Shown: positions 37,599 to 45,739 of the stretch, piece by piece
How the letters are laid out: each line of letters opens with the position of its first letter
How positions within the stretch are numbered: the stretch's first letter is position 1
Source: an uncultured Thermanaerothrix sp.
GTDB taxonomy: Bacteria > Chloroflexota > Anaerolineae > Anaerolineales > Anaerolineaceae
Direction of reading: 5' to 3'
Assembly (NCBI RefSeq): GCF_938028735.1
Contig: NZ_CALIMF010000005.1
Location: 1 to 64,000 of the forward strand
DNA: 64,000 nt
Notes under the pieces: model-generated
Told to the model about the DNA's origin: nothing
Database searches by the model: none
The model's input: only the letters and a program-made list of their open reading frames with translations
Position numbers and translations under genes: made by a program

Positions 37599-37902
37599 AC
37601 ATGACCTCCTGACAAGTAAGCCAAAATAGATCAACAGAGTGAGCAGACCGCCTCTGGCTCCCTCCTGGCCCATGACCTGACAGAAGGTTTTCACACTCCT
37701 TGCCCCCACCGGGCCGCTCTGGTCGCCACAGGCACGTCCGCCTTAGGGGTACGCTCCCGTACCCGACATAAAAATCAGTACTTAGGCGCGTTCACTGTGG
37801 CCGGCCTCCGGCAAGGGGATGTACTTTGATTATAACCACGCCTGCGAAAAAACGCATGCCTCAAGGCCACAAAGCGCCTAAGTTTCGGTATAATGGCGGC
37901 GC
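37599..37902. other. 304-bp gap with inverted repeats
   Basis: No protein gene is supported. It contains a hairpin GGGTACG/CGTACCC (37747-37764), a GCCGG/CCGGC hairpin near 37800-37812, and a long-range inverted repeat ACTTAGGCGC/GCGCCTAAGT (37780-37789 with 37874-37883) whose arms are extended by matching CTGTGGCC/GGCCAC segments. A TATAAT lies on the minus strand at 37829-37834 and one on the plus strand at 37889-37894. It may encode a structured leader or small RNA on the minus strand. Confidence 0.45.
37889..37894 (+). promoter_or_regulatory. -10 element of rsmG (leaderless?)
   Basis: TATAAT ends 8 bp before the rsmG ATG. The predicted start point (about 37901) is at or next to the start codon, and no ribosome binding site is visible. 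The -35 is weak. Confidence 0.5.
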
Positions 37903-38619
37903 ATGGAGAAGTTCGCCCAGGATGTGCAAAATCTTTTGGGGATCAAACTGACGCCGCGTCAGCGCGCAGCGTTTGCTACTTATGAACAGGAATTGCTGGC
38001 CTGGAATACCCGTTTCAACCTCACGGCCATTCGTGATCCTGAGGGCATCCGCACCAAACACTTCCTGGATTCTCTCACCTGTATCCTTGCGTGGCGCAAC
38101 AGCACGCCTCCCCAATCCCTGATTGATATCGGTACCGGTGCCGGGTTTCCCGGCCTTCCCCTTAAGATCCTTCTGCCTCATCTCGAGGTTACCCTGGTGG
38201 ATTCGGTGGGCAAAAAACTGGCCTTCTGCCGTCACATCGTGGAAGTGCTAAAACTTGAGAAAGTCACCCTGATCCAGGGGCGCGCCGAGGAATTAGGGCA
38301 AGATCCCGCCCACCGCGAGCGTTACGATTGGGCTGTGGCTCGTGCGGTGGCCAACATGCCGGTATTGGTAGAATATCTCTTACCGCTGGTGCGAGTCGGT
38401 GGGGCGATGCTGGCCCAAAAAGGCGCTAGCGGCCCGGCTGAAACGCAAGGCGCCGAGCGTGCAATCCGCATCCTGGGTGGGCAACTACAACAGATCTTGC
38501 CAGTCTATTTACCAGGTGTGGCCGAGGAACGCTACCTAATCGTTATTCGCAAGCAAAGCGCCACCCCACCTAGTTATCCGCGCCGTGTCGGTCTACCGGC
38601 AAAGAAGCCTATTCAGTAG
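37903..38619 (+). CDS. rsmG: 16S rRNA (guanine527-N7)-methyltransferase RsmG
   Basis: A 238-residue rRNA methyltransferase (GidB) that modifies G527 of 16S rRNA. The class I SAM-binding motif LIDIGTGAGFPGLPLKI lies at about 75-91, the acidic post-II residue in VTLVDSVGKKLAF, and RAVANMPVLVEYLLPLV is the motif IV region. The N-terminal LLAWNTRFNLTAIRDPEGI is highly conserved. The gene ends with an 11-bp convergent overlap with the GPH symporter gene. It may be translated from a leaderless mRNA. Confidence 0.97.
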   Translation: MEKFAQDVQNLLGIKLTPRQRAAFATYEQELLAWNTRFNLTAIRDPEGIRTKHFLDSLTCILAWRNSTPPQSLIDIGTGAGFPGLPLKILLPHLEVTLVDSVGKKLAFCRHIVEVLKLEKVTLIQGRAEELGQDPAHRERYDWAVARAVANMPVLVEYLLPLVRVGGAMLAQKGASGPAETQGAERAIRILGGQLQQILPVYLPGVAEERYLIVIRKQSATPPSYPRRVGLPAKKPIQ

Positions 38620-39940
38620 GCCCTGTGGGAGTCATGACTTCCGGTTGAGTCTCGCCCAAGGATCGACGCAGCCATCCGGCCATACCTACCGCAAGTAGCA
38701 ACGCAATTCCCGGGATCACCACCATAAAAAAGCGAAACGCCGCATCAGGGTCAGGACCAGGTTGCTCACCACTCACATAACCGAAGAGCCAAGTCAACAA
38801 GACAAAACTCTGGGCATTGAGCAAGCCCGAAAGGCGGGCCAGCACCGAAGCCAGACCGTAGAACATGGCTTCGCGTGGCCGCCCGTGGCGATGCGCGTCC
38901 TCATCAATGATTTGTCCGAGGACCACATCGCCCAACACCATACCCCCACTTAATCCCAGCCCAATTACTGCTGCTGTAAGGAGGCTACCCCATAGCGAGC
39001 GAACGGCAATCAAGGGTAACAGCGCCAACATCAGCCAAGCCAAGGCGAGTTGCCAGGCACGTGCCGCACGTAAACGGCGGGTGATATAAATCCAGAGCGC
39101 CACGCCGGGTATAGCGGTCACGAAAACGGCGCCAAACAAGAGCGAGGTCTGCCCTTCCGCCAAACCCAAGGAATATTTAGCGTAGAACGGCATTCCGGCC
39201 ATTAGTAGGCCATTGGTTAGGGTCGAAAGCATGTAAATGCCCAAATACAGACGATAGGAGAAATTCTTGAGTAACCCCCAAACATTGTGCAAGAAATTGG
39301 GCATGGGTTCGGCAGATGAAGTTTCTCCATCCTCACGAAAATCCAGCAAGAACAACAAGAAGGCCAGGCTACCGATTACCGCCCACACCGCGCCCATACC
39401 GGCAAAGCCCCACCGGCTGTACAGCAATGGGCTGAGCGCAATTCCGCCGATCAGCGCTACCTGTCCCAACGCCTTACGAATCGCATTGGCCCGCACCCGT
39501 TGCGCCTCGGTGGTGAAGAGACGGGGGAAAAGGGCATTGTAATTAACCCAACTAATGGTTGCCACCGTCTCCGAGAATAGCAAAAAGACCAGGAACCAGA
39601 TAAAAAGAGTCTGGACATCTGCTTGGCGGGGGGGTGCCCACAGTGCCAGCCAGGCAATCAGATTCAGCGGTAACACCAGCCACAGCCAGGGGCGGCGCCG
39701 TCCCCAGCGAGTGCGGGTACGATCCGAAAGATGGGCAAAAATCGGATCATTGAATCCATCCCATACCGAATTAATGGCTCGGGCTATCGCCACCAGGGTA
39801 ACCGGCAACGCCAGCACATCCGAATAAAAGAAAACCAAATAGGTACCAATGGCGAAGCCGGGCAGGCTGAGCCCGAATTCCCCTAGGGCATAACGCCAGG
39901 GGTTGGCTCGAGGCGCTGGAGATAATGGATCGCGGTTCAT
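38609..39940 (-). CDS. GPH-family sugar:cation symporter (MFS)
   Basis: A 443-residue transporter with 12 helices. The GPH hallmark is the early FFYSDVLALPVTLVAIARAINSVWDGFNDPIFAHLSDRTRTRWGRRRPW region, with the D-x2-ND-P motif and the RWGRRRPW loop. GPH transporters take up glycosides and hexuronides with Na+ or H+. It is the last gene of the GH2/deacetylase operon, starting by a TGATG overlap with the preceding gene; GGAGG is 5 bp upstream of the ATG at 39940. It probably imports the oligosaccharide or its product. Confidence 0.88.
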   Translation of the reverse strand: MNRDPLSPAPRANPWRYALGEFGLSLPGFAIGTYLVFFYSDVLALPVTLVAIARAINSVWDGFNDPIFAHLSDRTRTRWGRRRPWLWLVLPLNLIAWLALWAPPRQADVQTLFIWFLVFLLFSETVATISWVNYNALFPRLFTTEAQRVRANAIRKALGQVALIGGIALSPLLYSRWGFAGMGAVWAVIGSLAFLLFLLDFREDGETSSAEPMPNFLHNVWGLLKNFSYRLYLGIYMLSTLTNGLLMAGMPFYAKYSLGLAEGQTSLLFGAVFVTAIPGVALWIYITRRLRAARAWQLALAWLMLALLPLIAVRSLWGSLLTAAVIGLGLSGGMVLGDVVLGQIIDEDAHRHGRPREAMFYGLASVLARLSGLLNAQSFVLLTWLFGYVSGEQPGPDPDAAFRFFMVVIPGIALLLAVGMAGWLRRSLGETQPEVMTPTGPTE

Positions 39941-40764
39941 CAAATCCTCCGCAACGCTTCCCGCACCTGACGATAGGTGAGCAACACAAATTCCCCGATC
40001 ACCCGACGCACTTCCGGGTCCTGCAGGGCCTCATAATCAGATTTGCGCTTCTCCCAATCCGGCAGGGTTTGGGCCTCAGGAGTGGGGATGGCCGCATGAT
40101 GGATCAAATGATAAACCCCTGGACCGGCCTGGCACAGGGTTTCAATAAACCATTCCCGCTTTTGGGCTGGCGGAACAGGATAACTATCCAACCAGCGCAC
40201 TTTGGGCAAAGGCGCACGATCGAGCAAGTTTTCAATCGGCCGGCGCAGCGGCGCCGGTAGATGGACCGCCTCCAAAGACTCGGGGATGAAAGCAGGTAGA
40301 CGGAATTCAAGCGCCAGTTTCAGGTAGATCTCTGCTATATCAGGACGCAATACCGCGCCCATGTGGGTATCCACATGGGTCACGTCAATGCCCATGGCCA
40401 ATGCCGCGTGAATTTGGGCCCGTAGTTCAGCCTCAGCCTCCTCAGTCCGAATGTGTAGCCAGGCCTCTTCAACGCTCGGCCAGAAGTGACCGCTCGAATC
40501 ACGCAGGCTGGAGCCCGACGTAAGCGGACGCAGACGTGGTGCACGCCATTCACTGGTTAGGGTCAGATGAACGCCTAAATCTGCCCAAGCATGCTGGGCC
40601 AACTGTGACGCCCAACTAGCTGGTACCATGACCGATCCGGTCGGGAACCCTAGCGCCTCATAGGCTGCATTTTGAGCCTGCAATAGCCCTAAATCGTCGT
40701 GATGCAAAATCAGCGCCTTTTTTCCACTTAAACCCAGAAACTCCCAAACTGTCTCGCTCACCAC
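39940..40764 (-). CDS. YdjC/ChbG-family carbohydrate deacetylase
   Basis: A 274-residue metal-dependent deacetylase-fold protein. Motifs are ALILHHDDLGL (metal-binding Asp-Asp-type near residues 20-24), DLGVHLTLT (His near 67) and VTHVDTHMG (His pair near 128-132). Family members deacetylate chitooligosaccharides or related acetylated sugars. Genes overlap on both sides by 3-7 bp, in an operon with a GH2 glycosidase and a GPH symporter, so it presumably acts on the same substrate. The specificity is unknown. Confidence 0.85.
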   Translation of the reverse strand: MVSETVWEFLGLSGKKALILHHDDLGLLQAQNAAYEALGFPTGSVMVPASWASQLAQHAWADLGVHLTLTSEWRAPRLRPLTSGSSLRDSSGHFWPSVEEAWLHIRTEEAEAELRAQIHAALAMGIDVTHVDTHMGAVLRPDIAEIYLKLALEFRLPAFIPESLEAVHLPAPLRRPIENLLDRAPLPKVRWLDSYPVPPAQKREWFIETLCQAGPGVYHLIHHAAIPTPEAQTLPDWEKRKSDYEALQDPEVRRVIGEFVLLTYRQVREALRRI

Positions 40765-42809
40765 GCACCTCCTAAGGGCACAATAGGTGAAAGATAGCGA
40801 ATCACCAACGTACTGGTGGTAAGTAGCGTCTCACCTTCCCACACCTCGCCAACCAGATGATAATCGCCGGGAATCAAGGTGCGTAAAAACTGCGCTGCCC
40901 GCGCCAACCATTCGCCCTCCCCTGGTGGAGCTTCATAGCCCTCCGCTAGATTGAACAAGCAACGCGCTTCTTGCGCCGCCAGTTTTGCCTGTAGTTCGCC
41001 CAACATTCCACTGACCGGCCCTTCCAGCCGCAACCTTACCCACACCTCCAAAGGACGTTCTAGATCATTGATCAGCCAGACCTCATTAATTGGTGGCTGT
41101 CCGATTTCGGTCACTTCGCGATAGGGCACCAAAGAGAGCAACACTGGGCTGGAAGCTTCTTTGAGGGCATAGTAACCCGCTTTGGGAGTGCGATCCGCTT
41201 CAACCACCGCCCACGTTATCCCGTCCCAGGGTTCCACAAACATAAACTGGAAATACCCGGTGATCTTTCCTTTGGCGCGGCGGTAAGCCTCAATAGCAAA
41301 ACGCAACAACTGTGCCTGATAGGCCTGCGAATTTGTCACAAACGTCTCCAGGCTGTCGCCCATCTCGACCCCGGCCACACGAAAGGTTTGTTCGGCTTGG
41401 AAATTGTGGTACGCCCACACTTCCCAGCGGGGTGGCCAGGCGGCCTCACCCAGCACCCGCCGTAATGTCTCAGCACGCGGCAGGGCTTGTGCCCCAAATT
41501 CCGAAGGAAGCGGCGCTGCAGGCAACGCTAGAAAATCGCGCCAATGCCCCCAATACCACCCTGGATAGGTATGCTCACGGAAATCCGAAGCCTCTTTGAC
41601 CAGGCGGGTTGGATCGCTACCACGCAACGCAGTTGCCACCAATGGCACCGTGGTGTAACGATTATGGGTGGGTTCATTGCTGGCACACCACAGGAAAATG
41701 CTAGGGTGGTTGCCCAATACCCAGGTTAAAGCCTCAGCCTGACGCACCACTTCGTGGGCAAAGGCGTCATCCAGAGCATATCCCCATTGCAACGGCATAT
41801 CCTGCCAAACCAGAAGGCCCTCACGATCACAGACCTCATAAAACGCCGGATGGGTTACATGCGCGTGCACCCGTACCGCATTGAGATGCGCCTCTTTGAG
41901 CAGACGCACATCTGCCTCCGCTTGGGCGAGAGAATAGCCTGCCAACCACTGGGTAGGAATAATATTCGTGCCACGCAGGAATAACCGGCGTCCGTTTAAG
42001 CATACCCAATCCCCCTCACGCGTTACCGTACGAAAACCAACATGGGTCGAGACTTCTTCTTCCCCTAATCGCACGCTCAACCGATAGAGGTGAGGAAAGC
42101 CGCGTTCCCACACCTCCCAGCGTGCCATTTCTGGTAACAGCCAGTAAAAGCGCAAACGTTGTCGGCCTGGAATAAGATCTACTTGGCGCTCACTGCTAAA
42201 CCCATCAGCCTCAAAATTCTCAGGCCGGAGGGTCAAGGAAACGGCGGCTTGATGTGTCTGGACACTATCACACTCTACTTCAATCTGCAAACGCCATCCA
42301 CCCGCAATCTGCAGCGGGAAGGCACGTACTCCCAATAACGCCACAGCACTGCTCGTCCAAACGGCTACTCCACCCCATAGCCCGCCTGTGCCACGCTCCT
42401 GACCCCGCGGGCCAATGCTGCCGGGTCGGCAATCGTGCTGCCCAAAAACACCCTTGATCTGACGCTTAAAGCGTGGCCACACTTCGTCATAAGGCTCTTT
42501 GGGCGCCGCCACCCGCAACCATAAGATATCCCCTGTAACGGGCAAGGAAATGGTCCAGGGCTCAAAATAGCCCTCATGGCGGCCTAGATACGTCTCATCT
42601 AACCACGCTTCGGCATAATAATCTGCCCACACACGCACCCAGCGCCGCTGTTGGGCCTCGGCTTGAGGTAGCGTCAACCGATACCACCCCACCTCAGCTT
42701 CTAGCCCCTCTAATGTCCACTGATGGGGAAGCCCAACTTCACGCCAGCCTGTGCGAGGGAGTTCGTGCGGTTGCAGCGCAGGATGAGGGATAAAATGAGC
42801 ACGTTCCAT
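40758..42809 (-). CDS. Glycoside hydrolase family 2 protein, beta-mannosidase-like
   Basis: A 683-residue GH2 enzyme: jelly-roll sugar-binding domain (about 1-150), immunoglobulin-like domain (about 170-265), TIM barrel (about 270-570) and a short C-terminal beta domain. The acid/base Glu is in LWCASNEPTH and the nucleophile Glu in PLPSEFGAQALP. The SEFGxQ nucleophile context is more like beta-mannosidases than beta-galactosidases. Shorter than most beta-mannosidases (about 800 or more). No signal peptide, so it is cytoplasmic, matching a co-transcribed importer. AGGAG precedes the ATG. Confidence 0.86.
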   Translation of the reverse strand: MERAHFIPHPALQPHELPRTGWREVGLPHQWTLEGLEAEVGWYRLTLPQAEAQQRRWVRVWADYYAEAWLDETYLGRHEGYFEPWTISLPVTGDILWLRVAAPKEPYDEVWPRFKRQIKGVFGQHDCRPGSIGPRGQERGTGGLWGGVAVWTSSAVALLGVRAFPLQIAGGWRLQIEVECDSVQTHQAAVSLTLRPENFEADGFSSERQVDLIPGRQRLRFYWLLPEMARWEVWERGFPHLYRLSVRLGEEEVSTHVGFRTVTREGDWVCLNGRRLFLRGTNIIPTQWLAGYSLAQAEADVRLLKEAHLNAVRVHAHVTHPAFYEVCDREGLLVWQDMPLQWGYALDDAFAHEVVRQAEALTWVLGNHPSIFLWCASNEPTHNRYTTVPLVATALRGSDPTRLVKEASDFREHTYPGWYWGHWRDFLALPAAPLPSEFGAQALPRAETLRRVLGEAAWPPRWEVWAYHNFQAEQTFRVAGVEMGDSLETFVTNSQAYQAQLLRFAIEAYRRAKGKITGYFQFMFVEPWDGITWAVVEADRTPKAGYYALKEASSPVLLSLVPYREVTEIGQPPINEVWLINDLERPLEVWVRLRLEGPVSGMLGELQAKLAAQEARCLFNLAEGYEAPPGEGEWLARAAQFLRTLIPGDYHLVGEVWEGETLLTTSTLVIRYLSPIVPLGGAW

Positions 42810-42866
42810 AAACTTCTCTCCTGGGAGTTGCCCTTCAGAAAAAGGACAGGGTTATGAGATAATTTG

Positions 42867-42895
42867 AGTATAGCCAATCCGAATTTGGCTTGCAA
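42867..42895 (-). promoter_or_regulatory. Promoter of the GH2 operon with inner operator-like repeat
   Basis: TTGCAA (42890-42895), 17-nt spacer and TATACT (42867-42872) on the minus strand. The spacer begins with GCCAA and ends with TTGGC, an inverted repeat that could be an operator for a sugar-responsive repressor. Confidence 0.6.
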
Positions 42896-42914
42896 CCCGC
42901 CAGGCGAGAAGGAT

Positions 42915-42931
42915 TTCACACTTTCTTCACA
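42915..42931 (+). promoter_or_regulatory. TTCACA direct repeats upstream of the response regulator
   Basis: TTCACA at 42915-42920 and 42926-42931 are 11 bp apart, the register used by OmpR/PhoB-type regulators. They lie about 25-40 bp upstream of the ATG at 42956 and may serve autoregulation. A poor -10 (TAAAAT, 42941-42946) follows. Confidence 0.4.
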
Positions 42932-42955
42932 TCTTGGCCTTAAAATCATTGGAGC

Positions 42956-43651
42956 ATGGAAGTGAAGAAGATTTTGGTGGTTGATGATGAACCTCAGATT
43001 GTCCGGGTGATCCAGGGCTATTTGGAACGAGCCGGGTTTCAGGTCATTCGGGCCGGAGATGGTGAAGAAGCCCTAAATCTCTTCCGCCGCGAACGCCCTG
43101 ATTTCGTCATTCTGGACCTCAACTTGCCAGGCATGGACGGGCTGGACGTAGCTCGTGTCATCCGCCGTGAATCGAACGTGCCCATCCTGATGCTCACCGC
43201 ACGGGTGGAAGAAGTGGATCGCATTACCGGGTTAGAACTAGGGGCGGATGATTACGTAACCAAACCCTTCAGCCCACGGGAAATTGTGGCCCGCGTGCGG
43301 GCCATTTTCCGCCGCGCTACTGAAACCCTGACCGAGACCGAGCAGCTACGGATTGGAAAACTTGAGATTGATCTGGCCCAACGCCTCGTTACCGTGGACG
43401 GCAAACCGGTTAATCTGACCCCTACCGAGTTTGCGCTGCTGGTAACCCTGGCCCGCCACCCGCGGCGCGTTTTCACCCGCCTGCAATTGCTGGAACACGC
43501 TTTAGGCACCGATTACCCGGGTTATGAGCGCACCATAGACGCCCACATCAAAAACCTGCGTGCCAAGATCGAACCCAACCCACGCCGCCCCACCTATATC
43601 CAGACTGTCTTCGGTGTGGGTTACAAATTGGAGATCACCGAGGATGCCTAG
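42956..43651 (+). CDS. OmpR/PhoB-family response regulator
   Basis: A 231-residue two-component response regulator. Receiver domain at about 5-118 with acidic pocket DDE (10-12), phosphoacceptor D54 in VILDLNLPGMDGL, and K near 103 in DDYVTKPF. A winged-helix DNA-binding domain lies at about 132-226 (ARHPRRVFTRLQLLEHALG, GYERTIDAHIKNLRAKIE, IQTVFGVGYKLE). It overlaps the kinase gene by 8 bp. TTCACA repeats lie upstream. Confidence 0.96.
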   Translation: MEVKKILVVDDEPQIVRVIQGYLERAGFQVIRAGDGEEALNLFRRERPDFVILDLNLPGMDGLDVARVIRRESNVPILMLTARVEEVDRITGLELGADDYVTKPFSPREIVARVRAIFRRATETLTETEQLRIGKLEIDLAQRLVTVDGKPVNLTPTEFALLVTLARHPRRVFTRLQLLEHALGTDYPGYERTIDAHIKNLRAKIEPNPRRPTYIQTVFGVGYKLEITEDA

Positions 43652-45101
43652 CCGTTTGTACCTAAAATTAGTGGCAGCCTTCTTAGGGGTGCTACTCCTA
43701 GGTGCCGTGCTCACTGTCGTACTAACCCGCCGTGCTACCCGCCTGGCCTTTGGCACCTACACCGAACGCAGCGCACAAGCCTGGGCACAACGGTTAGCAC
43801 CCGTGCTAGCCGATTATTACCAGCGCACCGGTTCCTGGGAAGGGATTGATATGTTCCTTCACATGGCCGAGATGTGGCCACGGGGACGTATGGGCCAGGG
43901 TATGATGGGTAGTGAAAGTGGGCATATGATGCCTCTACAGCCCACCCTGTTAGGGCGCGTTTTGGCCCAACGGCTGGTGCTGGTGGACGCCAGCGGGCGC
44001 GTTGTTCTCGATACTCAGGGGCTGTGGGAAGGCCAATCCGCCCCAGCGGAAGCACTGGCGCTTGGCGCACCCATTCGTGTTGGAAACTCCCAAGTCGGCA
44101 CATTATTGGTCTTACCGGCCGGTGTAACCGGAGCAGCAACCCTTGAAAGCGAATTCTTGAGGGCGGTTAACCGGGCCGTGCTCGGTGCCGTCATCATTGC
44201 CAGCGTAGCCGCTTTGATCATCGTGGCCCTCATCGTCTATCGCATCATTGCTCCCCTGCGCCGCCTCCAGCGTGCGGCTCAGGCCATTGCCAAAGGTGAT
44301 CTTTCTCAGCGCGTCCCGGTCGCCACGCAGGATGAAATCGGCGCTGTTTCACTCGCTTTCAACGAAATGGCCACCAGCCTGGAACGGGCCGAAAAAGCTC
44401 GCCGCCAGATGGTGGCCGACGTTGCCCACGAATTGCGCACCCCCCTGGCGGTCTTGCAAGCCAACCTTGAAGCCATGCAAGATGGCGTCCTCCCAATGGA
44501 CTCAGAACAAATCCGAGTCCTCAATGATCAAGTCCAGTTGCTCAATCGCTTGGTAGCAGACCTGCGCCTGCTTTCGCTGGCCGAGTCCGGGCACCTCACT
44601 CTGGAGAAACAACCCACCGAACTCCTTCCCTTGGTCCAGAAAGTAACCGGGCAGTTCGAAGCCGCTGCAGCACAAAAGGCCATTCATCTTGAAATAATCG
44701 CACCGGATAACCTCCCTGCATTACCCTTGGACGCGCAACGCATCCAACAGGTGTTCGCCAACCTGCTCGACAATGCCCTGCGCTACACCCCTGAAGGTGG
44801 AAACATCCGGATTGAGATCACCCCAGATCCGCATGCGCACAAGGTAACAGTTGCAGTCAACGATACCGGGCCGGGCATCCCGCGTGAAGATTTACCCCAC
44901 GTATTTGAGCGCTTCTACCGCGCAGATAAATCCCGCGCCCGCAGTAGGGGTGGTTCAGGCCTGGGTTTGGCCATTGTCAAACAATTAGTTCACCTGCATG
45001 GGGGTGAGGTCCGCGCCACCAGCCCCATCTACACCGATCCTTCGGGAAAGGGGTACGGCACGCGCCTGGAATTCACACTTCCCATACTACCCCGGACATA
45101 A
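43644..45101 (+). CDS. Sensor histidine kinase with Met/His-rich sensor segment
   Basis: A 485-residue kinase: TM1 at about 7-29, extracytoplasmic sensor at about 30-170, TM2 at about 175-200, HAMP at about 200-250, HisKA with H262 in ADVAHELRTPL, and HATPase with LLDNALRYTPEGG, NDTGPGIP and SGLGLAIVKQL. The sensor has eight Met and two His within 27 residues (about 70-96), resembling metal-binding sensors, so copper or another soft metal may be the signal (inference). The start ATG overlaps the regulator stop; a longer frame is excluded because it lies inside the regulator gene. Confidence 0.93.
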   Translation: MPSRLYLKLVAAFLGVLLLGAVLTVVLTRRATRLAFGTYTERSAQAWAQRLAPVLADYYQRTGSWEGIDMFLHMAEMWPRGRMGQGMMGSESGHMMPLQPTLLGRVLAQRLVLVDASGRVVLDTQGLWEGQSAPAEALALGAPIRVGNSQVGTLLVLPAGVTGAATLESEFLRAVNRAVLGAVIIASVAALIIVALIVYRIIAPLRRLQRAAQAIAKGDLSQRVPVATQDEIGAVSLAFNEMATSLERAEKARRQMVADVAHELRTPLAVLQANLEAMQDGVLPMDSEQIRVLNDQVQLLNRLVADLRLLSLAESGHLTLEKQPTELLPLVQKVTGQFEAAAAQKAIHLEIIAPDNLPALPLDAQRIQQVFANLLDNALRYTPEGGNIRIEITPDPHAHKVTVAVNDTGPGIPREDLPHVFERFYRADKSRARSRGGSGLGLAIVKQLVHLHGGEVRATSPIYTDPSGKGYGTRLEFTLPILPRT

Positions 45102-45175
45102 AGCGAAAATCTGGGTTTGCTCATCGGGATTGGGCGTATCTCGAGCACATCATCGGCGTCTAAATATTACGGAAA

Positions 45176-45739
45176 ATGAACTCGCCGAACGAACGGGAAT
45201 GGTTGCAGGCGGCACAACGCTTTGACCCTGAGGCATTGGCGGCGATCTACGATTATTACAGCCCTCGCCTGTATGCCTATGCCATGCGTTTACTGGGTGA
45301 CCGCGATGTCGCCGAGGAATGCGTTGCTGAAACCTTCTCGCGCTTTCTGCATGCCCTTCACGCCGGGCACGGGCCTCAGCAGCACCTTCAGGCCTATCTT
45401 TACCGCACTGCACACAACTGGATCACCGATCGCTATCGCCGCCAACCACCCCCGACCCTCAACGCCGATAGTATCCACCTGAGTGCCGACGCGCCCAACC
45501 CCGAGGCCGACCTGGAAGCTACCTGGATGCGCCAGCGCCTGCGCCGCGCCCTGTGGCAATTGACCCCTGAACAGCGCCAGGTCATCCTGCTACGCTTCGT
45601 CGAAGATCTGGATAATGAGATAGTGGCCGCCACTTTGCAAAAACCCGTTGGCGCCGTCAAAGCCTTGCAACACCGTGCCCTGGCCGCTCTACGACGAATT
45701 CTGGAGCGAGAGGTAGAAAATGTCCCCAACCCATCTTGA
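45176..45739 (+). CDS. ECF-type sigma-70 family RNA polymerase sigma factor
   Basis: A 187-residue extracytoplasmic-function sigma factor. Region 2 is DPEALAAIYDYYSPRLYAYAMRLLGDRDVAEECVAETFSRFLHAL (about 16-60) with the YLYRTAHNWITDRYRR promoter-melting segment. Region 4 is LTPEQRQVILLRFVEDLDNEIVAATLQKPVGAVKALQHRALAALRRIL (about 130-178). It lies 74 bp after the kinase gene and overlaps the DUF5667 gene by 20 bp. That gene plausibly encodes its membrane partner or anti-sigma factor. Confidence 0.93.
   Translation: MNSPNEREWLQAAQRFDPEALAAIYDYYSPRLYAYAMRLLGDRDVAEECVAETFSRFLHALHAGHGPQQHLQAYLYRTAHNWITDRYRRQPPPTLNADSIHLSADAPNPEADLEATWMRQRLRRALWQLTPEQRQVILLRFVEDLDNEIVAATLQKPVGAVKALQHRALAALRRILEREVENVPNPS

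Noticed and set aside
37620-37690. SRP-RNA-like string GTCAGGTC-GGAGGGAGC on the minus strand
   Set aside because: The universal SRP core needs GGTCCGGAAGGAAGC with its GGAA tetraloop; here GGTCATGGGCCAGG breaks the loop, and flanking pairing for an SRP helix is absent.
45155-45175. CGTCTAA resembling an ECF-type -10 before the sigma factor gene
   Set aside because: No GAAC/GGAAC -35 at 16-17 bp upstream; chance occurrence cannot be excluded.
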